Shown here: piece after piece, positions 1-7,399 of the stretch
Numbering within the stretch: the first letter of the stretch is position 1
How the letters are laid out: each line of letters starts with the position of its first letter
Source: Ignavibacteria bacterium
Lineage (GTDB): Bacteria; Bacteroidota; Ignavibacteria; Ignavibacteriales; Ignavibacteriaceae
DNA: 46,676 bases
Reading direction: 5' to 3'
NCBI GenBank assembly: GCA_030684555.1
Contig: JAUXVN010000041.1
Coordinates: forward strand, 1 to 46,676
The notes under the pieces: generated by a model
What the model saw: the letters and a program-made list of their open reading frames with translations, nothing else
The model's database searches: none
What the model was told of the DNA's origin: nothing
Made by a program: the position numbers and the translations under genes

Positions 1-101
1 CGGGCAAACTCCCGGAAAATAGTAACCTGTCATAACAGGAAAGCGTTAAGCTTATTTTTTCTTTGTATGATTCTGTTAGTATTTTCATGTCCCAAATTTA
101 A
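1..101. other. Left edge, no gene recognised
   Basis: No reading frame here is convincing. Three short stems can be read: CGGG/CCCG near 1-14, CCTGT/ACAGG at 26-39, and AAGC/GCTT at 41-53 followed by a T run at 55-60. The last one could be the terminator of a gene or RNA lying left of the window. An in-frame stop at 99-101 closes the frame of the next feature. Confidence 0.3.
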
Positions 102-446
102 CACTTTTTCCCTTTTTGGTTCTGGCTTGTCCAGGTTGGGACTAAGTCAAATGAATCCCTGAATACCACTATTAAAAAACGTCTATTAGATTCAATCGGG
201 AAAGAAAAGGAAAAAATTTTTCGAGATGGAATTCAAACTCCATTTGAATCAGATAATCCTATTCATGCTGCTCAACATGCAACTGCCACTTGTTGTAAAA
301 AGTGTTTGAACTATTGGTATGATATTCCGATAAATAGAAAACTAACCGATGAAGAACTTGAGTATTTTACAAAGCTTGTCTATCGATATTTAGAAATTAA
401 AAATGATGAACCTGATGAACAGAAGGATTTATTTAATCAAGAATAA
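102..446 (+). pseudogene. DUF4186-family protein, 5'-truncated
   Basis: The open frame runs 114 codons to the stop at 444-446. Its C-terminal two thirds carry the hallmark of DUF4186: a QTP motif, then AQHATATCC, KKCLNYW and a LTDEELEYF helix. No function is established for the family. The frame has a stop at 99-101 and no ATG, GTG or TTG before the conserved core, and the first roughly 40 residues expected of the family (an SxFRxxF-type segment) are absent. Residues before the QTP motif look unrelated, as if a foreign sequence end had been joined on. I read it as a truncated gene, although an unusual start codon cannot be excluded. It ends 14 bases before the radical SAM gene and points the same way, so it was probably the first gene of that operon. 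The Cys/His-rich core could bind metal; this is inference. Confidence 0.6.
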
Positions 447-460
447 GCGCTCGTGGCGAG

Positions 461-1462
461 ATGAATTATATTAATACTGAAAAATTTTCTAAAACACTTC
501 GCGAGAAGGGATATAAAAAAGATTCTGAGGAATTTCTTATAACTAATTTCAAAGATTCTTTGCAAGAAAACGACATCACTAGGGGGGCAAACTGCAACGG
601 GTTCGGCAGGGTTCATCATTTTCGTAGATATTTAACAAATGATTGGCCACAAAATCCACTCCCTATAGATCCTGCATGTCATGCGTTGAATATTCCAAGA
701 ACAGATTTGTTGGAAGTTCAATTGTTTCAGAATTCAATATGTAGTTGGAGATGCTGGTACTGCTTTGTTGATGAAAAGCTTTTAAATGGTGACAAACGAT
801 ATGCTCGATATATGTCTGTCAATGAATTAATTCAATTGTATCTGCATGAGAAAGATTCTCCCAAAGTGATTGATATTTCCGGAGGACAGCCCGATTTAAT
901 ACCGGAATGGACTCTCCATTTCCTAAAAAACCTACAAGAATTGAGGAAAAAAAAACAAATATATATATGGTCAGATGATAATTTGAGCAATGAATATCTT
1001 TGGAAATATTTAACTAAATCAGAACTTAACTACTTATGTTCGGCAGAAAATTATGGCAGAGTTGGCTGCTTTAAAGGATTTGACAAAAACTCATTCTCTT
1101 TTAACACAAGAGCCGAACCTGAACTTTTTAATAAACAATTTAAAATTATGCAAAGGCTTGTTCAAGCGGGGTTTGATGTTTATGGTTATGTAACCCTTAC
1201 AACCAATAATTTAGATAATGTATTCAATCTTGTTAATAGTTTTATTGATAGGTTACAAACCGAAATACATCCGATCTTCCCTCTACGAGTTATCCCTTTG
1301 CAAATTCTCGAATTTTCTCCTACGAAATCCCGGTTAAATGAAATCACAAAATATGCACTAGAAACACAGTATGAAGTCGTTTGTTATTGGCAAGAAATTT
1401 TATCTAAAAGGTTTTCTAAGAAAGAGTTAGAAAATTCCATTCATTTACATAAATTGCACTAA
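461..1462 (+). CDS. Radical SAM domain protein
   Basis: A 333-residue protein with a canonical radical SAM cluster motif, Cys94-X3-Cys98-X2-Cys101 (CSWRCWYC), followed by a SAM-contacting DISGGQP motif about 40 residues later. The family uses a 4Fe-4S cluster and S-adenosylmethionine to make a 5'-deoxyadenosyl radical. Which substrate is attacked here cannot be read from the sequence. The N-terminal 85 residues hold two further cysteines (in the GANCNGFG and DPACHA segments) that could ligate a second cluster or a metal. Two more cysteines lie around 194-205. I see no SPASM-like seven-cysteine tail. A GGCGAG sequence sits just ahead of the ATG. The stop overlaps the next start (TAATG), so translation is probably coupled to the ASCH gene. 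The neighbours (ASCH reader, nucleotide kinase) suggest a nucleotide or nucleic-acid substrate; this is inference. Confidence 0.85.
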   Translation: MNYINTEKFSKTLREKGYKKDSEEFLITNFKDSLQENDITRGANCNGFGRVHHFRRYLTNDWPQNPLPIDPACHALNIPRTDLLEVQLFQNSICSWRCWYCFVDEKLLNGDKRYARYMSVNELIQLYLHEKDSPKVIDISGGQPDLIPEWTLHFLKNLQELRKKKQIYIWSDDNLSNEYLWKYLTKSELNYLCSAENYGRVGCFKGFDKNSFSFNTRAEPELFNKQFKIMQRLVQAGFDVYGYVTLTTNNLDNVFNLVNSFIDRLQTEIHPIFPLRVIPLQILEFSPTKSRLNEITKYALETQYEVVCYWQEILSKRFSKKELENSIHLHKLH

Positions 1463-1947
1463 TGGAAACAAAAATGTTATCAACCAGTTTTAGTCGCATT
1501 TTTTTTAATAATGGGATTGACTTAAATAATAAAACACTCCACCTTGGTGTTTTTATAGAACCATTCCTTACTAAAATACTCATAGGGAAAAAAGTCTGGG
1601 AATCAAGGTTTTCAATTAATAGATGCCCTCCCTACCAACGAGTTAATGATGGAGATATTTTATTGATAAAAAAATCTGGTGGACCAATACTTGGTTATTC
1701 CGAGATTGAGAATGTAATATATTTAGAACTTGACACTCTGTCGTTTGACGACCTGAAGCAGGAATATTCAGAATTGTTATGTATTGAAGATCCATTATTT
1801 TGGGAAACAAAAAGATTAGCATCATATATGACTATCATGAAATTATCAAAATTTCAAAAAATCTCGCCGATTGATATTGTTAAGAGAGATAGAAGAGGGT
1901 GGGTTGTGCTAAAGCCTGAATTAGAACAATTTAAGCTTGCATTTTAG
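1462..1947 (+). CDS. ASCH/PUA-like domain protein
   Basis: A 161-residue soluble protein. Residues 28-70 fit the ASCH fold: a first strand LGVFIEPF, the signature GKKVWESR at 42-49 (family pattern G-x-K-x-x-E-x-R), then a P-P-Y-x-R-V-N-D-G-D-I-L-L turn ending at Gly64-Asp65. A following strand (ILGYSEIENV) matches the next beta element. The C-terminal 60 residues are helical and charged and lie outside the core domain. ASCH domains are related to PUA and EVE/YTH domains and bind RNA or modified nucleotides; some are hydrolases. The start overlaps the stop of the radical SAM gene by one base; a second in-frame ATG at 1474 is an alternative. The kinase gene follows 11 bases downstream. The ligand is unknown. 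Confidence 0.75.
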   Translation: METKMLSTSFSRIFFNNGIDLNNKTLHLGVFIEPFLTKILIGKKVWESRFSINRCPPYQRVNDGDILLIKKSGGPILGYSEIENVIYLELDTLSFDDLKQEYSELLCIEDPLFWETKRLASYMTIMKLSKFQKISPIDIVKRDRRGWVVLKPELEQFKLAF

Positions 1948-1958
1948 AACGATTAGAT

Positions 1959-2486
1959 ATGATTATAGGGATTTCAGGTAGAATTAACAGTGGAAAAACT
2001 ACATTAGCCAAATATTTGAGTAAATCTTTTGAGTGGAAATGTGTTGGTTTTGGTGACTATATTCGATATATAATTAAAGAAAAGAATGTAACTGAAACAC
2101 GAGAAAATTTACAAAAATTTGGACAATCTCTGGTAGATAATCATTTAGATAGTTTTTGTAGAGGTATCCTTAACTTTATTGAATGGGATGGTAAAGAGAA
2201 TCTAATTATTGAAGGAATTCGACATACTTCTGTATTAAATAAAATAAAAGAGCTAAGTGGGGATGAAGAATTTCTTTTTGTCTATATTTCAACATCCAAT
2301 AATCAGTTGATGAGTCGAAAGAATCAACTCTCAACTAAGCAATTAGGTGAAAAATATGAGCAACATAAAATGGAAATAGAGACAATATTTGAGTTGCCAA
2401 AACTTGCAGATGTATTAATTGATGGAGAAAGTAGCATCGAAGAGAGTTTTAAAATTATATCTGTTAGATTAACTTCACATAATTAA
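1959..2486 (+). CDS. P-loop kinase, nucleotide-kinase/dephospho-CoA-kinase-like
   Basis: A 175-residue protein that opens with a Walker A loop at residues 7-15 (GRINSGKTT). Its size and layout match small P-loop kinases: a base- or acceptor-binding helix after FGDYIRY, a short strand LIIEGIRH in the Walker-B-like position, an arginine-containing lid region (MSRKNQL, about 108-114) and a C-terminal AD-VLIDGESS-EE segment that resembles dephospho-CoA and deoxynucleoside monophosphate kinases. It is not CoaE itself as far as I can tell, because the canonical CoaE motifs are weak. It closes the tight operon with the radical SAM and ASCH genes. A role in phosphorylating the product or substrate of the radical SAM enzyme is a reasonable inference but is not shown. 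Confidence 0.7.
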   Translation: MIIGISGRINSGKTTLAKYLSKSFEWKCVGFGDYIRYIIKEKNVTETRENLQKFGQSLVDNHLDSFCRGILNFIEWDGKENLIIEGIRHTSVLNKIKELSGDEEFLFVYISTSNNQLMSRKNQLSTKQLGEKYEQHKMEIETIFELPKLADVLIDGESSIEESFKIISVRLTSHN

Positions 2487-2517
2487 AAATATTAAAGCGA
2501 GTCCTGGCTATCATACT

Positions 2518-2760
2518 TCAGGAGTAACGAATCTTAAAAAATCTTTTTATAAAAAACCCCGTTAATCCTCCAAGTAAGAACATCCCTCCAAGCAAATACA
2601 CATCCGGTAATTCGACTCTGGATTCTGCGGCGTCGGTGTAGATCTGGTCTATGGTGGTGAGGCTGAGGCTGTCGGTGTTGGTTGCGGTGAATTCGAACGA
2701 AACGGCAAAAAAATAGTGATGATAGCAACTACAAATAAAACTACACAAAATGTGGATAAA
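2518..2760 (-). pseudogene. Frameshifted small membrane-protein remnant
   Basis: On the minus strand the last 60 codons (stop at 2518-2520) read like real protein: a polar segment with TTIDQIYTDAAES, then one hydrophobic helix (YLLGGMFLLGGLTGFFI) and a basic tail KRFFKIRYS. Just upstream, in a different frame, lies a signal-anchor-like stretch CVVLFVVAIITIF. The two frames join at a homopolymer of seven A on the plus strand (2707-2713); one extra base there would fuse them into a protein with two transmembrane helices. No ATG lies in the upstream frame. I read this as a decayed gene or a homopolymer sequencing error. I do not recognise the family. Confidence 0.35.
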
Positions 2761-2794
2761 AAATTAACTACTCTAATTGAGTCGATAGGAAAAT

Positions 2795-3202
2795 ATGAAT
2801 ATGAATATGAATTCTAACACCAAACCAACATTCGAAGAATTACTAAATGAAGCGGAAGAACTTCTCGTCTTTAAAACAAAAGAAGAAAAAACAGGATTTG
2901 ATAAAGATGTTCTTCAACTTGAAATAATGCATGAAGTACAAAAATTAATGGATAATGAAGGGCTTTCGAGAAAAGAATTGGCAGAGAAACTTGGTAAATC
3001 GAAAAGTTTTGTATCTCAACTTTTTAGCTGCGATAAAAAATTGCATTTCGGATTGCTAACGCAATTTCAAGAAATATTTAAAGGCAAATTTAAGTTTTCA
3101 TTTATTCCTTTTTCTGATTACAACCCGAAAATGGTAATAGATGATTACAAGGATGGTTTAGAAGAGCGATGTTCATTTGCTATTACGCAGAAAACAAATT
3201 AA
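2795..3202 (+). CDS. XRE-family helix-turn-helix regulator
   Basis: A 135-residue protein with an HTH_3-type DNA-binding domain at about residues 45-80: the core GLSRKELAEKLGKSKSFVSQLF has the Q/K-rich turn and the recognition helix SKSFVSQLF. The N-terminal 40 residues are acidic and helical (EELLNEAEELLVFKTKEE). They resemble the leader of HigA-like or phage-type antitoxin/regulators. The start has ATG at 2795, 2801 and 2807; the short TAGG before 2795 is a weak ribosome site. No toxin gene lies beside it, so a pure regulator or orphan antitoxin are both possible. It may control the upstream island or the GH2 gene downstream; nothing in the sequence decides this. Confidence 0.75.
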   Translation: MNMNMNSNTKPTFEELLNEAEELLVFKTKEEKTGFDKDVLQLEIMHEVQKLMDNEGLSRKELAEKLGKSKSFVSQLFSCDKKLHFGLLTQFQEIFKGKFKFSFIPFSDYNPKMVIDDYKDGLEERCSFAITQKTN

Positions 3203-3589
3203 TGTGATTTTGACTTAACAAAATCTAACCTAATCAACACTTCAATTTTTCCCTGCAAAGATAAAATATGATTTTGATAGCCTGAAGTTTGTTAATGATC
3301 TACGGAACTAAGATTATCATCACAGCGGGTTTTTAAAATTCAATTTGTAATAATAAGTGGAGAGTGTTTAAAGTCTTCTTCGCTTTAACTTTATTACATT
3401 AATAAATCTACTTATAATTTTAATAAAATCAGGAAGCTGTTTCTGATAACCTGAAGCAAAAATCAACTAAAATCAATTGTTTACGTTATAAATCGTCGTG
3501 GTATTATTTTTGCAGTTATACTCGTGCTAAAAAGCCGGCAATTATCAAAACCTAAAAATTATACAAACATTAATAACGGAAACCAAAGC
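3203..3589 (+). promoter_or_regulatory. Intergenic region before GH2 gene, possible promoter
   Basis: I see no gene here. A Bacteroidota-type -7 element TATTTTTG lies at 3505-3512, with a TTG at 3477-3479 upstream. The 25-base spacing is longer than the usual 19-21, so the match is weak. A short direct repeat, GATAnCCTGAAG, occurs near 3275 and 3443. Confidence 0.25.
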
Positions 3590-5914
3590 ATGAAACAGTT
3601 TTCTTACATCTTTTTGATATTGATTTTTTTCTTAGTTTCAAAAGGAAACTCCCAGGTCGCTTCACTTGAAGCCACATTTCTTACACCAAAAGTCGATGGT
3701 ATTACAGTTCCGTATCAAAACGGAATACCGGTTCCTTCTTTTGAAAAACAGGAAAGAGAAACAATCGATCTTAAAGGGACATGGAAGAAGCAGCGTTTTG
3801 TGGCAAGTGATATAATCACTCTTGCCAAGCGTGATGAAACGGGGTATAATAACCTTGTAAATGAAGCGCAAAACCGTCATCTCCCTTCTTACGATGATGC
3901 AGCATGGCAAACTAAACAAATCCCGGGTGTTGAAAATAATATGAACCCGTTTCCAACAGTTCCTGAATATTACGAGGATGGTGTTTGGTACAGATATAAA
4001 TTTGATGTAGCCGATTTGTTAAATAGTAAATTCATTAAACTGATGTTTTATTCTGTGAATTATGTAGCTGATGTTTGGCTTAACGGAAATTATCTTGGTT
4101 ATCACGAAGGGGGTTATACTCCTTTTGCATTTGATGTTAGCAATAAACTTAATTACGGAACTGAAAATGTAATTGCTGTTAGAGTTGATAACCCCGCATG
4201 GGGCAGCCGCAATGATATTGTCCCTTATACGCGTGTAGATTGGTTTAATTATACGGGAATTATTCATGATGTTTATCTTGAAGTTTCAAATAAAGTTTCG
4301 GTGATTCGGGCAGATGTGGTTCCTTTAACTATTAATGGAGAAATTCAGACAACAGTTACTCTTTACAATAAAAGTGGAAATAGTAAAAATGTTGATGTTC
4401 AAATAGAAATATTTAATGCAGATATAAATGAAGGGAATATTCAGAGTGATAAAGCGTCTTCGTTGATAGGAAATGTTGCAGCATTTAGCGGAACTTCCCA
4501 ATCAACATTAAATGTTTTAAATGATTCGGTAAATGTTTGGCGCACAAATTTAACAGTAGATAATCCTCGTCTTTGGTCGCCTAAATTTCCAAATCTGTAT
4601 ATTATGAAAGTGACTGTTAAAGAGAGCGGAAATGTTATTGATGAATATTATACTCAATTCGGAATTAGGACTATAGAAACTGTAGAAGATAAAGTCTATT
4701 TGAATAATACACCGGTTTTCTTCACCGGAGTAGCCCGACATGAGGATCATCCTGTTTATGGAAGAAGCATTCCAATTAATGTTATCTACGATGATCTTAT
4801 AAAAGTTAAAGATGTAAATGCAAATATGCTTCGTACTGCACACTATCCGAATCATCTTTATACTTATCAAATTGCAGATAGACTTGGAATTGCAATAGTT
4901 GAAGAAATTCCGGTTTGGTGGTTCGATGATCAGATGCCATGGGTGATCCAGAATAGTATTCGCCATATTCATGAACAGATGTTCAAAGAAATGGTCTTTA
5001 AAGATTATAATCGTCCCTCAGTCTTGCTTTGGAGTGCGACTAATGAATGTCTTGATGTTACTAATAGAAAAACATTTATAACTAAAGTTAAGCAGGACAT
5101 TAATTTTAATTATCCGGATGGAAGATTAATTACACAATCAGCCGCAGCAGATAGACCCGGTCCAAATGATCCATCTCAAGCAGCGTGTGATGTTGCCGGT
5201 TGGACGATGTACTTCGGAATATTCCATGGCGGAACTTATTATGATGGAACCCGACGTTTTCTTACAGATGCAAATTATGAATATCCTTTCAAACCTGTGC
5301 TTGATACGGAATTCGGTTATTGGTCTGGTGAACTTAATGCCCCTGGTGGACAATCGGCTCAAGTAACAGTATTTAAGGAAACTTTTTCTGCTTTCACATT
5401 CAGAGCTGCAACGATAAAGCCAAACGGTGCATTTTACGAAGGGGGTTATTTAATGGGAATTACCTGGTGGTGTATTTTCGATTGGTATTCGCATCAACAT
5501 CCGCAGGGATTTCAAAGTATGGGACTTTACCGAATGGGCAGAGATACTGCCAAAACTGTTAGCGATACACTCAAAACTTATTATGCCCCTTATTTCAATC
5601 TTGGTGGTATGCCCACTTCTGTTGAAAATGAAAGTGAACATCTTATTCCCGATGAATATTTAGTAAAACAAAATTATCCAAATCCATTTAATCCGGAAAC
5701 CACGATTGAGTATCAAATTCCATCAACCGGTATGGTTGAGCTTAAAGTGTATAATGTTTTAGGTGAGGAAGTAACTACAGTAGTAAATGAATTCAAAAAT
5801 GCCGGGACGTATAAAGTTAATTTTAATGGAAGTGAATTATCGAGTGGAGTCTACTTTTACGAATTACGAGCGGATAATTTTAAGGAAATTAAAAAACTTA
5901 TTATTCTCAAGTAG
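3590..5914 (+). CDS. Secreted GH2 family glycosidase with T9SS sorting domain
   Basis: A 774-residue protein from the ATG at 3590. The upstream ATG at 3524 would place 22 polar residues before the signal peptide (MKQFSYIFLILIFFLVSKGNSQ), so I prefer 3590. The order is the GH2 sugar-binding jelly roll (about 60-235, WLNGNYLGYHEGGYTPFAFD), an Ig-like domain (235-375) and a TIM barrel (375-660). Barrel motifs include RTAHYPNH, the acid/base Glu486 in SATNE and the nucleophile Glu574 in LDTEFGYW. Family members are beta-galactosidases, beta-glucuronidases, beta-mannosidases and relatives; I cannot tell the substrate. The C-terminal 85 residues are a T9SS type A sorting domain (QNYPNPFNPETTI to KKLIILK), so it should be secreted and probably surface-bound. 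It stands alone, with 397 bases of repeat and promoter sequence before the next gene. Confidence 0.88.
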   Translation: MKQFSYIFLILIFFLVSKGNSQVASLEATFLTPKVDGITVPYQNGIPVPSFEKQERETIDLKGTWKKQRFVASDIITLAKRDETGYNNLVNEAQNRHLPSYDDAAWQTKQIPGVENNMNPFPTVPEYYEDGVWYRYKFDVADLLNSKFIKLMFYSVNYVADVWLNGNYLGYHEGGYTPFAFDVSNKLNYGTENVIAVRVDNPAWGSRNDIVPYTRVDWFNYTGIIHDVYLEVSNKVSVIRADVVPLTINGEIQTTVTLYNKSGNSKNVDVQIEIFNADINEGNIQSDKASSLIGNVAAFSGTSQSTLNVLNDSVNVWRTNLTVDNPRLWSPKFPNLYIMKVTVKESGNVIDEYYTQFGIRTIETVEDKVYLNNTPVFFTGVARHEDHPVYGRSIPINVIYDDLIKVKDVNANMLRTAHYPNHLYTYQIADRLGIAIVEEIPVWWFDDQMPWVIQNSIRHIHEQMFKEMVFKDYNRPSVLLWSATNECLDVTNRKTFITKVKQDINFNYPDGRLITQSAAADRPGPNDPSQAACDVAGWTMYFGIFHGGTYYDGTRRFLTDANYEYPFKPVLDTEFGYWSGELNAPGGQSAQVTVFKETFSAFTFRAATIKPNGAFYEGGYLMGITWWCIFDWYSHQHPQGFQSMGLYRMGRDTAKTVSDTLKTYYAPYFNLGGMPTSVENESEHLIPDEYLVKQNYPNPFNPETTIEYQIPSTGMVELKVYNVLGEEVTTVVNEFKNAGTYKVNFNGSELSSGVYFYELRADNFKEIKKLIILK

Positions 5915-5936
5915 GTAGTTTAATTCTAAATGAATA

Positions 5937-6163
5937 ACTCACCTTTCGCAAAAGAAATGTAAAAAACACTATTCGTCATTGTGTTAGCCAGGGAGAATTG
6001 TTTCTGAATCTGTTTTCCCATAATATTTAGATGCTGAAATGAATTCAGCATGACAATTTTTCCATATATGTCATCCCGAACTCGTTTCGGGATCTCCCTT
6101 CTTATGGACAGATGCTGAAATGATTTTCCGCGGCGAACATCATGACATCTGCTTAAGGTGAGT
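5937..6163. repeat. Intergenic palindromic repeat element
   Basis: The 227-base stretch is bounded by a 9-base inverted repeat, ACTCACCTT (5937-5945) and AAGGTGAGT (6155-6163). Inside are two hairpins: TGCTGAA/TTCAGCA at 6032-6050 with a 5-base loop, and TCCCGAA/TTCGGGA at 6074-6092. The motif TGCTGAAATGA recurs at about 6113. This is the architecture of a REP/MITE-like element. The right end resembles the end of another intergenic element near 44800. Confidence 0.5.
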
Positions 6164-6215
6164 GAATAAATAATAACTCTTTTATTTTATGAAGATTCTA
6201 AATTTTAAACAACGA

Positions 6216-6245
6216 TTGACAAATATTAATTATCTTCATATTTTG
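6216..6245 (+). promoter_or_regulatory. Promoter of cytochrome c gene
   Basis: TTGACA (6216-6221) is followed after 17 bases by TATTTTG (6239-6245). This is a consensus -35 with a Bacteroidota-like -10/-7 element. It lies 67 bases before the cytochrome ATG, which has AAAGGGGGAG as its ribosome site. Confidence 0.5.
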
Positions 6246-6311
6246 TTAAGTCAAATTAATTGACAGTTAAAAAATATTTAACACTAACAACTATTAACGA
6301 AAGGGGGAGCA

Positions 6312-7166
6312 GTGAAAAAATATTACTCACTACTTCTAATTTTATTACTTGCAGTTTTAATTTCTGCTTGTAAAGAGACGATCAATGAAGTCGAAAAACC
6401 AACCGATTACGATAAGGCGGATGGTATTAATGGTGGAATTCGATACGACAAATTCTGGTCTACAGAAGCTGACTATTCCAAAAAAGGTGATACTGATATT
6501 TTGGCTAAATTAAATGCCAAAGCCGATTTTTTTCGATGCAAACAATGTCATGGATGGGATTTAGTTGGTACAAAAGGTTCTTATGTTAGTCGTGGTCCAA
6601 ATGCAAACAGACCAAATATTTCTGGTATGGACTTAGTAACTCTTGCAAAAACAAAAACTGGTCAAGAACTATTTGATGCCATCAAAAAAACCGCTGGCAG
6701 AAGAGATATTAGTTTTGATTTAACAACTTATGATCCTTCCACCAACGCTACTGAAGGCGATAAAATGCCTAATTATACTCAACTCTTAACTGATGCAGAA
6801 ATTTGGGATATTGTTAAATTTTTGAAAGTTGAAGCTTTAGATTTAACTCAGCTTTATGATTTGACATTAACCGGTACCTACCCAACAGGTCGTGCAACTT
6901 TCTCAAATATTGGTAAAGACGGTGATGCCCCTGTAGGTAAAACCTATTTTGATTCAAAATGTGCATCATGCCACGGTGCAGATGGAACACAATTACAAAT
7001 GGAATCAATGACATTAGGAAAATTTTTGCGATCCAAAGCAAACGAATCACAACACAAAATTAAATTTGGTCAATTAGGTTCAGCTATGACTGCATTTAAA
7101 ACTGGTTTGCAGGATATGAAGAATTTATACAAAGCTGTTTCAGATACAGTTGCCTTTCCAAATTAA
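6312..7166 (+). CDS. Di-haem c-type cytochrome lipoprotein
   Basis: A 284-residue exported lipoprotein: signal peptide ending in the lipobox LISAC with acceptor Cys20. Two c-type haem sites follow, Cys76-KQ-Cys79-His80 and Cys217-AS-Cys220-His221. The second sits in a typical monohaem cytochrome c domain (GKTYFDSKCASCHGADGT). Methionines at 242-270 could serve as the distal ligand. The first domain has the sequence RPNISGMDL after its haem site, with Met as a possible ligand. The protein should sit on a periplasm-facing membrane and carry electrons. A strong Shine-Dalgarno (AAAGGGGGAG) precedes the ATG and a clear terminator follows, so it is probably a single-gene transcript. Its place between a GH2 enzyme and a symporter gives no clear partner; I see no oxidase or reductase beside it. 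Confidence 0.85.
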   Translation: MKKYYSLLLILLLAVLISACKETINEVEKPTDYDKADGINGGIRYDKFWSTEADYSKKGDTDILAKLNAKADFFRCKQCHGWDLVGTKGSYVSRGPNANRPNISGMDLVTLAKTKTGQELFDAIKKTAGRRDISFDLTTYDPSTNATEGDKMPNYTQLLTDAEIWDIVKFLKVEALDLTQLYDLTLTGTYPTGRATFSNIGKDGDAPVGKTYFDSKCASCHGADGTQLQMESMTLGKFLRSKANESQHKIKFGQLGSAMTAFKTGLQDMKNLYKAVSDTVAFPN

Positions 7167-7189
7167 TTCTTCATCGATTATTGTTAAAA

Positions 7190-7216
7190 GCTGCCGGAAT
7201 TGGCAGCTTTTTTTTT
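7190..7216 (+). terminator. Rho-independent terminator of cytochrome gene
   Basis: GCTGCC (7190-7195), a short loop and GGCAGC (7202-7207) form a 6-bp GC-rich stem. Nine T follow at 7208-7216. Confidence 0.85.
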
Positions 7217-7351
7217 GCTGAAAATCTTTACACATCAAAATTGGTTATTAAAATAATAAACAGATTTATCATAATAATAAATGAACCCGCAATTCTACAA
7301 TTCAGATTACCATTTAAGTCAAAAATCATCATTTTAATTCAATAAAACTCC

Positions 7352-7367
7352 TGGCACTTTTTGTGCT
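7352..7367 (+). promoter_or_regulatory. Sigma-54 (-24/-12) promoter of symporter gene
   Basis: TGGCAC at 7352-7357, five T, then GTGCT at 7363-7367 match the RpoN consensus TGGCAC-N5-TTGCW at all but one position, with the required GG-N10-GC spacing. The start of transcription would fall near 7378, about 20 bases before the symporter ATG. An enhancer-binding activator would be needed; none is in the window. Confidence 0.55.
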
Positions 7368-7399
7368 GTTATCTTCAGGTTAAATAAATTTAAAATGGA

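Noticed and set aside
1-60. 3' end of a structured RNA such as tmRNA or RNase P RNA
   Set aside because: Short stems are present but no conserved RNA sequence could be recognised in the few bases available.
740-900. Radical SAM gene as a prokaryotic viperin
   Set aside because: The cysteine motif is present, but the surrounding residues (CSWRCWYCFVDE, DISGGQPD) differ from the viperin pattern, and the ASCH partner is not part of known viperin loci.
2534-2728. Second minus-strand frame across the membrane-protein remnant
   Set aside because: Its composition is Arg/His-rich and non-hydrophobic. The other frame gives a clear transmembrane helix.
3524-3589. Upstream ATG for the GH2 gene
   Set aside because: It would put 22 polar residues in front of a complete signal peptide. 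The ATG at 3590 fits export better.
4550-4972. 140-codon minus-strand frame opposite the GH2 gene
   Set aside because: It overlaps the GH2 Ig-like domain and barrel completely and has no recognisable motif or ribosome site.
7200-7222. Second sigma-54-like TGGCA...TTTGC match
   Set aside because: The spacing between GG and GC is wrong, and the sequence is the descending arm and T run of the cytochrome terminator.
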